The position numbers were made by a program, and so were the translations under genes. From CAKRJP01 sp963658085 (GTDB taxonomy: Bacteria; Bacillota; Clostridia; Lachnospirales; Lachnospiraceae), in the NCBI GenBank assembly GCA_963658085.1, contig CAVKOU010000003.1:1-64000 (forward strand): 64,000 bases of DNA, written 5' to 3'. The first letter of the stretch is position 1. Every line of letters starts with the position of its first letter. Below, one piece after another: positions 34,072 through 42,311 of the stretch. The notes beneath the pieces are model-generated. The model searched no databases and was not told where the DNA came from. It was given only the letters and a program-made list of their open reading frames with translations.

Positions 34072-35667
34072 CTACTGCGGCTGTACGTCGGAAACTGTTA
34101 CCTTGTGATCATACCAAACGCCTTTAGTTCCGATAAGCGCCAGATCAAATTCTTCATCTAATGCCGGTACCGGTACATCAAATCCGTTAACAGTTTCTTC
34201 GCTTCCATCCTCAGCTGTTACCGTATCCTTGGTTGGTTCAATCAGATCTGCTCCGTCTTTTTGCGCATCCTCAGCTGTTCCTAAGAATAAATTTACAATA
34301 TTCTCTGAAGTAAGACTGATGTGAAGGGTCATCTTTCCGTCTTTTACGGTTAAGGTTCCCTGATCATTTAAAGTATCATAGATACGAAACATCTTACTGT
34401 CTGATTTGAAGGTTGCTGTATAAGTTCCATCGGAAAGTTCTGAAGAAGCAGATGCATCAGAATCTGTTCCTGCCGCCATTGCCTCACCTTCCATAGCTGC
34501 TTTTGTATGGGCTACGTAAATCTCCTGGATCTTGTCAATCTCACCTAAGCCTGCAATCTGTGTATCAATGCTGTCAAATGCGCCCGATGCCTCAAACTGA
34601 CTCTTCCATGAGTCCTCGTCATCTCCGGCCATGTCATTATTTGCATGGTCTCCGGCAACTACCATAAGCGGACGAAGTATAACCTTCTTATATCCTGCTT
34701 CCTTTACAGCCTCGATGACATTCTCACAAGCGGTTTCTTCCGGCTCACCTTCTACTGTTCCGATAAATACATTCTCATAACCGAGATTATCCATCTGGGT
34801 CTGCATCTGAGTGTAGCTGATCTTTGCTGTATGAGAAGTTCCATGTCCCATAAATACAAAGGCAACTCCATCCTCTTTTGCTGCATCTAAGCTGTCATAT
34901 CCTGCTTCTTCTACAGCGGCTGCTGTAATATCTTCTGCTACTGCCTGCTTGTCTTCATTTACAGTAGTGGCATCTTCTCCTACCTCACCGAGAAGTGGCT
35001 CTGCGATTTTTACGGAATCAAATTTATCTACATAAGTCTCCAAAGTCTCCACAAGCTCATCGTACTCTGCACCGTGCATCAAATGAGTCGGCTGAACTAC
35101 CAGGTTCTTAACTCCGTTATCAACGGCTCTCTCCAAAGCCTGCTCTACGTTATCGATTTTCTCGTCATCTCTAGCCTGTACATGATTAATGATAATCTGG
35201 GCGGTAAATGCTCTTCTTACAGACCAATCCGGATTTGCCTCTGCCAAAGCCTTCTCGATTCCTCCGATGTCAGCTACACGGCTGTCATTGTAGGAAGTAC
35301 CAAAACTTACGACTAAGAGCTCATTTTCACCAATGTCATCCTGATTTAACGGATCATCCTTGGATGCATCCCCGGTATCCAGTCCGAAATAATCCGGATC
35401 TGCATGCGTTCCTGATACTAATTCCTTCTGTGCATCTGTCAATGCATCCCAAGCCTCCTTTGCCTCTTTGCACTGATCATCGGTCTCGTCGGTACGAGAT
35501 TGTACGTAAATGGCATCGATTAAATCTGCCACCTTGTCTGCTGCTGCCTGATCATCACTGCTCTGGGTAGATGATGTATTGTTTGAGCTTGAGCTGCCTG
35601 AGCATCCTGCTAAAAGACTGGCACTCATGGCTGCTGCCAAACAAAGAACTACGAGTTTCTTCTTCAT
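34072..35667 (-). CDS. CbiK-like sirohydrochlorin cobaltochelatase lipoprotein with extra C-terminal domain
   Basis: 531 residues. A lipoprotein signal with lipobox LAGC (Cys22) is followed by a Ser/Asn-rich linker and a helical region of about 60 residues (AKEAWDALTDAQKELVSG). The CbiK chelatase fold covers about 95-395, with metal-binding histidines expected in VQPTHLMHGAEYDE and FVFMGHGTSH. A C-terminal beta-rich domain (about 410-531: SDGTYTATFKSDSKMF, LTVKDGKMTLHISLTS) resembles NEAT-type surface domains, though I cannot confirm that. It is exported and membrane-anchored, unlike cytoplasmic CbiK. A cobalamin riboswitch precedes it, so it belongs to the B12 or corrinoid/cobalt regulon. 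A role in metal or tetrapyrrole capture is as likely as biosynthesis. Confidence 0.82.
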   Translation of the reverse strand: MKKKLVVLCLAAAMSASLLAGCSGSSSSNNTSSTQSSDDQAAADKVADLIDAIYVQSRTDETDDQCKEAKEAWDALTDAQKELVSGTHADPDYFGLDTGDASKDDPLNQDDIGENELLVVSFGTSYNDSRVADIGGIEKALAEANPDWSVRRAFTAQIIINHVQARDDEKIDNVEQALERAVDNGVKNLVVQPTHLMHGAEYDELVETLETYVDKFDSVKIAEPLLGEVGEDATTVNEDKQAVAEDITAAAVEEAGYDSLDAAKEDGVAFVFMGHGTSHTAKISYTQMQTQMDNLGYENVFIGTVEGEPEETACENVIEAVKEAGYKKVILRPLMVVAGDHANNDMAGDDEDSWKSQFEASGAFDSIDTQIAGLGEIDKIQEIYVAHTKAAMEGEAMAAGTDSDASASSELSDGTYTATFKSDSKMFRIYDTLNDQGTLTVKDGKMTLHISLTSENIVNLFLGTAEDAQKDGADLIEPTKDTVTAEDGSEETVNGFDVPVPALDEEFDLALIGTKGVWYDHKVTVSDVQPQ

Positions 35668-35764
35668 GTTAATGTCCTCCTTTTCGTACTGCCAATTCCT
35701 CGTGGCATAAATCTTACATGAGGCCGAATCATCTTTACGATTTCAAAGCACTCATGATGTTTGT

Positions 35765-35955
35765 GTACTGTGAAAGGCAGGTCTCCCGGCTGATTGCTTA
35801 AACGCATCTTTCTCATCCTTCCCGGTGGCCCAGTGGATTTATGTTATAAAACATTTAGAAAAATGCTTGCAAAACACGGTGACGAGATCGTGCAGGAATC
35901 ACACCTGCTTCCCTATTCTCCTGTAAGTTCATGCTTACAGGCACCTCACACATGT
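35765..35955 (-). ncRNA. Cobalamin riboswitch
   Basis: The minus strand contains, in order, GAGGTGCC, AATAGGGAAGCAGGTG with GATTCCTGCACGAT, the CCACTGGGCCACCGGGAAGG region, and the B12 box GCCGGGAGACCTGCC (at 35774-35796). This order is diagnostic for the adenosylcobalamin/cobalamin riboswitch. No terminator with a T-run follows within the 100 bases before the cbiK-like start, so control is probably at translation; a CATGAG/CTCATG hairpin lies between. Confidence 0.92.
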
Positions 35956-35994
35956 TGGGTCAATGATTTAAGATAGGTTGACCGCAACCAGGTA

Positions 35995-36024
35995 ATTCTA
36001 ACACGTAGAGTTCTTTACCGTCAA
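35995..36024 (-). promoter_or_regulatory. Promoter of the cobalamin riboswitch transcript
   Basis: Minus strand: -35 TTGACG (36019-36024), 18-base spacer, extended -10 TGT-TAGAAT (TAGAAT at 35995-36000). The transcript would start about 35 bases before the riboswitch core. Confidence 0.7.
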
Positions 36025-36092
36025 TATATAACACAGGTACAATACCCTTGTTCGTAACACTTTAACCGAAAGGCTAAAATGTTCCTCTTGGA

Positions 36093-36506
36093 TTATAAAA
36101 CCATGATCAAGGTTCCTGCGCCGATCAATACACATCCGATCAACGACTTTGTTGTAAATTCCTCGTGCAGAAAGATAAATGCAAGAAGCAATGTGATCAC
36201 CACACTTAATTTATCAATAGGAACTACCTTTGAGGCATCTCCAATCTGCAGTGCTCTGTAATAACACAGCCAGGAAGCGCCTGTAGCCAGCCCGGATAAG
36301 ATTAAAAAGATCCAACTTTTTCTGCTGATTTCCGATATGCCTCCCTGTGTATTGGTCAAAAAGACCATCCCCCAAGCCATGACTACAACTACCATTGTTC
36401 GAATGGCTGTTGCAAGGTTGGAGTTCACTCCATCTATACCGATTTTAGCCAGTATAGAAGTCAGTGCCGCAAATATAGCTGATAACAATGCAAATACGAA
36501 CCACAT
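36093..36506 (-). CDS. Half-size EamA/DMT-family membrane protein
   Basis: 137 residues with four to five helices, a single EamA repeat (ALLSAIFAALTSILAKIGI at the start, ATGASWLCYYRALQIGDASK and VVPIDKLSVVITLLLAFIFL later). Most EamA transporters have two such repeats in about 290 residues, so this must work as a dimer. A plausible EamA second-repeat sequence is complete and ends naturally. Substrate unknown. It lies upstream of, but apparently separate from, the cobalamin-controlled gene. Confidence 0.85.
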   Translation of the reverse strand: MWFVFALLSAIFAALTSILAKIGIDGVNSNLATAIRTMVVVVMAWGMVFLTNTQGGISEISRKSWIFLILSGLATGASWLCYYRALQIGDASKVVPIDKLSVVITLLLAFIFLHEEFTTKSLIGCVLIGAGTLIMVL

Positions 36507-36631
36507 ACCATTTTACCTCCTCATACATTCATCATGCGTTTCTCACAATCACTCCATGTTTTTACGTCTCTGTTCTATATATTATACTCTCTAATCTTAA
36601 AAAATATTAATTTTCTTTAAGCTTATTTTTA

Positions 36632-36661
36632 TTGTACAAATCCCACAAGACAGGTTACTAT
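36632..36661 (+). promoter_or_regulatory. Promoter of the carbonic anhydrase gene
   Basis: -35 TTGTAC at 36632-36637, 18-base spacer, -10 TACTAT at 36656-36661. Confidence 0.5.
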
Positions 36662-36708
36662 TATAGGGTACTTAATGGCTATTATTTTTCTAGGGAGGTC
36701 TTAATACA

Positions 36709-37245
36709 ATGGAATCAATTATTGAATATAATAAGAAATTTGTTGAAAACAAGGAATATGAAGCTTACCTCACCAGTAAGTATCCGGATAAGAAGCTTGC
36801 GATCTTAACCTGTATGGATACCAGACTCACGGAGCTTCTTCCTGCAGCCCTTGGTATTAAAAATGGTGACGCCAAGATCATCAAGAATGCCGGTGGCGTC
36901 ATCACCCATCCCTATGGTAGTGTTGTCAGAAGTCTTCTTGTAGGTATTCTGGAGCTTGGAGTTGAGGAAGTAATGGTAATCGGTCATACGGACTGCGGCG
37001 TCCAGGGCATGGACGGCAGTGAACTTCTTGAGCAGCTGGTAGAACGTGGCGTGGATCCTAATCATATTGATATCATCCGCCACAGCGGTGTGGATCTGGA
37101 GGAATGGCTGGGTGGTTTTGAATGTGTGGAACAGTCTGTTCGGGATACAGTCTTTGCACTAGAAAACCATCCTCTTATGCCGAAGGACATCCGCATTCGT
37201 GGCTTTATTATGGATTCCGTAACCGGTGAGCTTCAGGCTGTTTAA
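36709..37245 (+). CDS. Beta-class carbonic anhydrase
   Basis: Interconverts CO2 and bicarbonate; bicarbonate is the substrate of the acetyl-CoA carboxylase encoded at the right end of this window. It is 178 residues, short bacterial form. Zinc ligands Cys35 (TCMDTRL), His93 and Cys96 (IGHTDCGV), and the catalytic Asp37-Arg39 dyad are all present. Ribosome site GGGAGG nine bases before the ATG. Monocistronic, followed by a large hairpin. Confidence 0.95.
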   Translation: MESIIEYNKKFVENKEYEAYLTSKYPDKKLAILTCMDTRLTELLPAALGIKNGDAKIIKNAGGVITHPYGSVVRSLLVGILELGVEEVMVIGHTDCGVQGMDGSELLEQLVERGVDPNHIDIIRHSGVDLEEWLGGFECVEQSVRDTVFALENHPLMPKDIRIRGFIMDSVTGELQAV

Positions 37246-37262
37246 ACCTACATAAAATAAAC

Positions 37263-37335
37263 AGGGGAGAACTTAAGAGTAACGCCAGATGGATTGTCCG
37301 CAATCCAAGGCTACGTATACTCAAAGTTCTCCCCT
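37263..37335. terminator. Long compound hairpin after the carbonic anhydrase gene
   Basis: Outer 12-bp perfect stem AGGGGAGAACTT / AAGTTCTCCCCT, continued by GAGTA/TACTC, GCC/GGC and an apical GGATTG-TCCG-CAATCC hairpin, giving a nearly continuous 73-base structure between convergent genes. It is unusually elaborate for a terminator and followed by ATTTATATTT rather than a pure T-run. Confidence 0.65.
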
Positions 37336-37375
37336 ATTTATATTTATATTGTTTACAACTTTATATTGCTTACAC

Positions 37376-37897
37376 CTATTTTTCACCGATTACCCTAAGT
37401 AAAATGGCGGCTAATACTAGCACCACTACTGTGATTTTTCCATATAGAGTGGCAACGAATGCCAAGATGCTTCCTAATACCGGCATATGAAATGTGACTT
37501 TTCCTATAAAACGATCGTAGCTTACCGGACTTAGATCTTCCCTCTCGTTGGCATCTCCCTTTGTGATAAACTGTCCGGATACCACCTGATTTTTTACCAC
37601 CCGGTGGGTGATGATGGCTCCCGTATCATTCTCTCCATAAAATGCAATGACCTGATTAGGCTCAATCTGATCCGCCTGAGCACTTTGCACATAAACCAGA
37701 CTTCCTGTTGGAATGGCCGGCTCCATGCTTCCGCTGATTACGTTATAGACCTGACAGCCAAAGAATCTCGGAATGGTCAGAGGTATGCAAAGCAAGATTA
37801 CCAGAATCAGCAGCAAGGTTCCTGCCACATTACAGAAAGTTTTCCCTTTATTCTTTTTTACTTTCTCCGACATAACCGTCTCATCCTTCATTTTCAT
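37376..37897 (-). CDS. Signal peptidase I, SipW-type
   Basis: Cleaves signal peptides at the membrane. It is 173 residues with an N-terminal helix (about 23-45), the catalytic Ser57 in ISGSMEPAIPTGS, and a His in place of the usual catalytic Lys (IITHRVV). This marks the ER/archaeal or SipW class found in Gram-positives. A C-terminal helix (about 150-170) closes the protein. SipW enzymes often process a dedicated surface protein, but none is adjacent here. Confidence 0.9.
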   Translation of the reverse strand: MKMKDETVMSEKVKKNKGKTFCNVAGTLLLILVILLCIPLTIPRFFGCQVYNVISGSMEPAIPTGSLVYVQSAQADQIEPNQVIAFYGENDTGAIITHRVVKNQVVSGQFITKGDANEREDLSPVSYDRFIGKVTFHMPVLGSILAFVATLYGKITVVVLVLAAILLRVIGEK

Positions 37898-37961
37898 CCT
37901 GTTTTCATTTCCTCTTTTGTCTCATATCAAATCTATAGGCAGTACATCGTTTGCAAAAGAA

Positions 37962-38498
37962 CTAGTTATTTTTTACGCTAGAAAATACGGCCTCGGCTAC
38001 CTCTTCCAGGCTCTCCTTCTTGCCTCCCTCTTCCCATTTCAGGAATACGTTGAGCAGGGCCCCTCCGTAGAAATAAAGCTCGTAAGCCGGAATATGATAT
38101 CTTGGCATGATGCGCTTTTCCATATAATCATTCATGGCTTCGATAACAATATAATAAAGCTTCGCATCTACTAATTTCATGATAAATACAGAATATTGAT
38201 CAAAATATCCCAGAGCATGGATGATACTGTCTCGGTCTCTAAAGCTCTCTTCCTTCTTCCGGTTGCAGTCTCTGATGTAACCTGCCACGATTTCATGAAA
38301 ATAATCGATAAGGGCATCTTCCTTGGTCTCATAATAGTGATAAAAGGTCATTCTAGAAACACCGGCACGCTTGACGATATCGGAGATCTTGATTTTTTCG
38401 TAGTCTTTCTTGTCCATGAGATGGAAAATAGATTCACCGATGCACATGCGGGTGAAGCGGGTGCGTTTATTGTGTTTTTTCGAAAATAGATTTACCAT
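37962..38498 (-). CDS. TetR/AcrR-family transcription regulator
   Basis: 178 residues from the ATG at 38498; GGAGGG stands seven bases upstream. A TTG at 38504 in the same frame is too close to that site to be the start. The N-terminal helix-turn-helix is clear (KIKISDIVKRAGVSRMTFYH, YYETKEDAL); the rest is an all-helical ligand domain. No obvious target gene is adjacent apart from the signal peptidase downstream. The inverted-repeat element copy 2 lies 48 bases upstream of the start. Confidence 0.87.
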   Translation of the reverse strand: MVNLFSKKHNKRTRFTRMCIGESIFHLMDKKDYEKIKISDIVKRAGVSRMTFYHYYETKEDALIDYFHEIVAGYIRDCNRKKEESFRDRDSIIHALGYFDQYSVFIMKLVDAKLYYIVIEAMNDYMEKRIMPRYHIPAYELYFYGGALLNVFLKWEEGGKKESLEEVAEAVFSSVKNN

Positions 38499-38545
38499 AT
38501 GCAATCCCTCCCTAACTATTTCTTTTATTTACGGGCGGTTGACGC

Positions 38546-38743
38546 TTGCAAAACCCTCGGATACTTCGCGAAGATTGTTCGCAATGACTAGAAGCAACGA
38601 AGACGCGCTCTCGCTCCGTCACGCACGCAGCGGTACTAAGGGGCTTGAAAGACAGCCCCTAAGGACCGGCGTGCTTTAAGGGTCTTCTTTTGCTTCTAGT
38701 CATTGACTTTACAATCTAGGATACTATGTTGTGGGTTTTGCAA
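38546..38743. repeat. Nested inverted-repeat element, copy 2
   Basis: Outer arms match imperfectly over about 60 bases: TTGCAAAACCC (38546-38556) with GGGTTTTGCAA (38733-38743), AGATTGT with ACAATCT, perfect 16-bp CAATGACTAGAAGCAA (38582-38597) with its complement (38690-38705), and GAAGAC with GTCTTC. Inside are GCACGC (38623-38628) / GCGTGC (38669-38674) and AGGGGCT (38639-38645) / AGCCCCT (38654-38660). The order and the GCACGC and GGGGC pairs match copy 1 at 32488-32676. It lies between pilT and the TetR gene, where it could also end the pilus transcript. Confidence 0.8.
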
Positions 38744-38778
38744 ACCTCTACGGTATCTAACAGCAACATACGTATTGG

Positions 38779-39852
38779 CTATAGATATTGCTCTAGTTCT
38801 GCTGCGTGGTTTGTGTAGCGTCTTGCATCTTCCGGGGTAATGTAGCCTTGTTTTAGAAGTCTTGATAGGTCCATATTCAGGGTATGCATTCCTATAGCGC
38901 TTGAGGATTGCATCATGGACGGGATCTGATGGGTCTTGCCTTCTCGTACTAAGTTTAGGACGGCATCGGTTCCCATCAAAAGTTCCGTTGCAGCGATTCG
39001 ACTTATTCCTCCCCCACAGGGAATGAGGCACTGGGTGAGGATTCCTTTTAGGACTCCTGCCAACTGGATTCGTACCTGGTTTTGGCTTTCTGCCGGGCAG
39101 GCATCGATGATTCGCTCTACGGTCTGGGCTGCAGTGGTTGTATGGAGGGTACTTAAGACTAAGTGTCCCGTCTCTGCCGCAAGAAGCGCTGCCTGAATGG
39201 TCTCGTAATCTCGCATCTCTCCTACTAAAATTACATCCGGATCCTCTCTAAGGGAGCTTCGAAGGGCCGATGCAAAATCTTTCACATCCGCTCCCACTTC
39301 CCTTTGATGGATCAGAGATTTTTTATTCTCATATACGTACTCAATAGGATCTTCTATGGTAATGATATGACGGTCAAATTTTTGATTCAGACTCTCGATT
39401 ACCGCCGCCAAGGTAGTAGACTTACCGCTTCCCGTAGGTCCTGTGATCAAAATAAGTCCTCTAGGCTCCTCCGCCATCTGATAAAGCTCTGTAGGAATCT
39501 TTAACTGTTCCAGAGTAGGAATCTCATCATTCAAAAGACGGATGGTAGCCGCCATGCACTTTCTCTCCCTAAAAACATTCACACGCTGCCTGCATCCATC
39601 CGAAGACTGCCAGGAAAAGTCCACATCAAACCCAAGAGAAAAACGTTCCTTCCCATCTTCACTCATAATAGAAAAAAGCATATCCCTGATAGAACCTATA
39701 TCAAAAGCTCCATCATCAATCAATGTATCCTCTCTCCTTAAAGTTCCATGAATGCGAAACCATACCGGGCCACCTTCCGTCAGATGCACATCGGAAGCCT
39801 TCCGTTCCCTTGCAGAACGAATCAAACGATCTATCATCTCCAAACTATCCAT
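38779..39852 (-). CDS. pilT: Type IV pilus retraction ATPase
   Basis: Hexameric motor that depolymerises the pilus. It is 357 residues, normal length. N-terminal PAS-like domain (ASDVHLTEGGPVWFRIHG), Walker A ITGPTGSGKSTT, Asp box, Walker B ILVGEMRDYETI, and the HLVLSTLHTTTAAQTVERII motif typical of PilT. It is the last gene of the pilus operon. Its presence means the pili are probably dynamic and could support twitching or DNA uptake. Confidence 0.95.
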   Translation of the reverse strand: MDSLEMIDRLIRSARERKASDVHLTEGGPVWFRIHGTLRREDTLIDDGAFDIGSIRDMLFSIMSEDGKERFSLGFDVDFSWQSSDGCRQRVNVFRERKCMAATIRLLNDEIPTLEQLKIPTELYQMAEEPRGLILITGPTGSGKSTTLAAVIESLNQKFDRHIITIEDPIEYVYENKKSLIHQREVGADVKDFASALRSSLREDPDVILVGEMRDYETIQAALLAAETGHLVLSTLHTTTAAQTVERIIDACPAESQNQVRIQLAGVLKGILTQCLIPCGGGISRIAATELLMGTDAVLNLVREGKTHQIPSMMQSSSAIGMHTLNMDLSRLLKQGYITPEDARRYTNHAAELEQYL

Positions 39853-39870
39853 AGTTAAATCATCCCTTCA

Positions 39871-41541
39871 TTATTGGTAAGCAATTCGAGCCAACTCCTC
39901 AGGCGTGGTAATGCCCTGCTCCACCAAAATCAGTCCGCTCTCTTTTAGGGTTCTCATCTTCTGATGTTCTCTCGCATACCGTGTAATTTCCTCGATGGAA
40001 CAATTCTCCACGATCATGCGCCTTAGTTCTGCATTTACCTGCAAAATCTCATGTACCGCTATTCTGCCTTTGTATCCTGTATGGTTACACTGGGCGCATC
40101 CCATGCCTCGTTTCACGGTTCTGATATCTCCAAGAAGCAGCCGCTCTCTTTCTGTAGTCTCTACCTCCCTTGCGCAGTGTGGGCATACTTTTCTTACCAG
40201 TCGCTGTGCTACAAGTCCTACTAAAGAGTTAGCCACCAGATAGGTCTCCACTCCCATATCCTCCAATCGCACGATACTGGATACCGCATCGTTGGTATGA
40301 AGGGTACTAAGTACCATGTGTCCGGTAATGGCCGCACGAACAGAAGTACCGGCAGTCTCTCCGTCTCTGGTCTCTCCTACCATGATGATATCCGGATCCT
40401 GACGCATCAGGGCTCGAAGTCCTACCTCGAAGGTTAAGCCGGCAGTAGGATTTACCTGAGTCTGGTTAATTCCCGGAAGGTTTTTCTCCACCGGATCTTC
40501 AATCGTTGAGATATTTACCTGTCTCCTGGATAAATAATCTAATACCATATAAAGTGTGGTGGATTTTCCGCTTCCTGTCGGTCCCGTGATATAGATGATT
40601 CCATTTGGACAATCCAGCATCGGTGCAAACTGGGCATAACTGTAATCGTCCATTCCGAAATGATCCGCATGCTCTAAGTGTCCTGCGGAGCCCATGATTC
40701 GAAGTACCGCCTTTTCCCCGTATACCGTTGGAAGTACAGATACACGGATGTTGATTCGTCCTCCCTCTAAAGCTACACGGAAATGTCCATCCTGAGGGAT
40801 TCTCTTCTCTGCGATATCCAGGTTTGACAGGATCTTAATACGGGCAATGAGAGGATTATGGATATTCTTCTGGATGGTTACATACTCTGTAACTACCCCG
40901 TCCACACGCATTCGCACCTTAGTCTCCCGCTCAAAGGGCTCAATATGGATATCACTGGCATCTACTTTAATGGCGCGTTCGATCAAACTGTTTAACAGCT
41001 GAATAATCGGCGTCTCATCCGGGTTGTCCAGATGCTCTACATCAAGCTCTTCGATATCGGTGGTTTGAAAACTAACGTTTGCCTTACCTGCCGCCTGCTT
41101 GGCATTTACTTCTGCATAGTAGTAGGAAATTGCCTTCTTTAAAGGAGCCTCCTCACTGAGGAGGATCTGAAGTTGACATCCCGTCTGCTGGCGAACTTCC
41201 TCCAGCGCAAAATAGTTTAAAGGATCATTGGTGACAATTAGCATATTGTGGTCTTTTTCTGCCACAGGAAGAATGAGATTTTTCTCCGCTACCTCACGAC
41301 TTACCATTCCTACGACCTTTAGATCCACCACAAGCTTAGCCACATCCACGATCTCTAAATGAAGACGATCTGCCAAAGCTTCCAATACCTGATTTTCTGT
41401 GACAAATCCCAGCTCTATAAGAATCTGACCGATTCGTTTTCCTCTATTTTCTTTTTGATAGGCAAGAGCTTCATCCATCTGTTCTCTGGTAACATAGCCC
41501 TTATCCTCTAAGATTCCTCCGATTCTCAGATTCTTTCTCAC
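39871..41541 (-). CDS. pilB: Type IV pilus assembly ATPase
   Basis: Powers pilus extension. It is 556 residues from a GTG at 41541 that overlaps the pilO stop by four bases (GTGA) with AGGAGG upstream; the frame is open to 41601 but that overlaps pilO and lacks a ribosome site. N-terminal T2SSE_N/MshEN-like domain (about 1-150), then Walker A ITGPTGSGKSTT, Walker B MVGETRDGETA, and the zinc tetracysteine (CPHC and CAQCNHTG) characteristic of extension ATPases. Confidence 0.95.
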   Translation of the reverse strand: MRKNLRIGGILEDKGYVTREQMDEALAYQKENRGKRIGQILIELGFVTENQVLEALADRLHLEIVDVAKLVVDLKVVGMVSREVAEKNLILPVAEKDHNMLIVTNDPLNYFALEEVRQQTGCQLQILLSEEAPLKKAISYYYAEVNAKQAAGKANVSFQTTDIEELDVEHLDNPDETPIIQLLNSLIERAIKVDASDIHIEPFERETKVRMRVDGVVTEYVTIQKNIHNPLIARIKILSNLDIAEKRIPQDGHFRVALEGGRINIRVSVLPTVYGEKAVLRIMGSAGHLEHADHFGMDDYSYAQFAPMLDCPNGIIYITGPTGSGKSTTLYMVLDYLSRRQVNISTIEDPVEKNLPGINQTQVNPTAGLTFEVGLRALMRQDPDIIMVGETRDGETAGTSVRAAITGHMVLSTLHTNDAVSSIVRLEDMGVETYLVANSLVGLVAQRLVRKVCPHCAREVETTERERLLLGDIRTVKRGMGCAQCNHTGYKGRIAVHEILQVNAELRRMIVENCSIEEITRYAREHQKMRTLKESGLILVEQGITTPEELARIAYQ

Positions 41542-42311
41542 TGTACATCTGCCTCCTGGGTCTTTTCTAGTTCTCCGCAAGTATAAACTGCCAAGACACA
41601 CTGATAATTATTTTCTGAAACGGTCTGCAGATTCTCATCTACATAGGTGTTCTCACTGACATTAAAGGAAAGAAGCTGCACTCCCGGATAATCCTTTGAC
41701 AGATTATTCAGGAAGTTACGAAATTCTGTCTCCGTTCCCTGTAAGGTCATAGACACCTGAGTGGTGTTGATATATTGGTAAATCTCCTCTGTAGTATCTG
41801 TATCTTCCGAATCCGCGGCATCACTGTCTGATGTATCCGATGTATCGGAAGAATCGGAACTTGTATCGGAAGTATCAGAAGACGTATCCGCACTGGTACC
41901 TAAACTTGCATCTGAGGATTCTGCAAGAACTAAATTCTGATAGGTTCCCGGTGCCTTAGCCTCAGTGCCCTCGATTTTCAAATATACAGGCATCAAACTG
42001 TTATTTAAGGCGATTCCTGTAAGGAGCTCATCCACCTGCTGATTTTCCATAAGATCATAATATCCAGTAGAAAGAGCTTTTAATTTTTCCTGTTGCTCTG
42101 CAATCGTAGTATCCAACGTCTTAGCCGACTCGATAGTCATCTGCATCTCTTGTTTTTTCTGATCTACCTGATCCTTTTCATCCGCTAAGTTCTGGTTGGT
42201 ATGCAAGGCCGGAATAATGAGAAATTGAACACAGAAAAATATGATCAGTACACAGGCCAAGAATTTTAATAGCTTAATATCTCCTGGTTTTAATTCCATT
42301 TCAAATTTCAT
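41538..42311 (-). CDS. pilO: Type IV pilus assembly protein, PilO-like
   Basis: 257 residues: short cytoplasmic N-terminus, membrane helix at about 14-36, coiled coil at about 38-75 (DEKDQVDQKKQEMQMTIESA), then an extracellular ferredoxin-like region. A Ser/Thr/Asp low-complexity insert (about 130-180, encoded by short repeated codons at 41800-41900) splits that region, unusual for PilO. One-base overlap with the preceding gene and four-base overlap with pilB. It forms the alignment complex with the PilM-PilN protein. Confidence 0.82.
   Translation of the reverse strand: MKFEMELKPGDIKLLKFLACVLIIFFCVQFLIIPALHTNQNLADEKDQVDQKKQEMQMTIESAKTLDTTIAEQQEKLKALSTGYYDLMENQQVDELLTGIALNNSLMPVYLKIEGTEAKAPGTYQNLVLAESSDASLGTSADTSSDTSDTSSDSSDTSDTSDSDAADSEDTDTTEEIYQYINTTQVSMTLQGTETEFRNFLNNLSKDYPGVQLLSFNVSENTYVDENLQTVSENNYQCVLAVYTCGELEKTQEADVQ

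Noticed and set aside
37376..37897. Signal peptidase as the pilus leader peptidase
   Set aside because: It is a Ser-His SipW-type signal peptidase I; type IV prepilins need the aspartate A24 peptidase, which is encoded at 45107-45889.
38410..38679. Plus-strand open frame across the TetR start and inverted-repeat copy 2
   Set aside because: It is antisense to the TetR gene and then runs through the repeat; no ribosome site or family features.
41542..41601. Longer N-terminus for PilB
   Set aside because: Overlaps pilO and has no ribosome site; GTG at 41541 has AGGAGG and a GTGA overlap.
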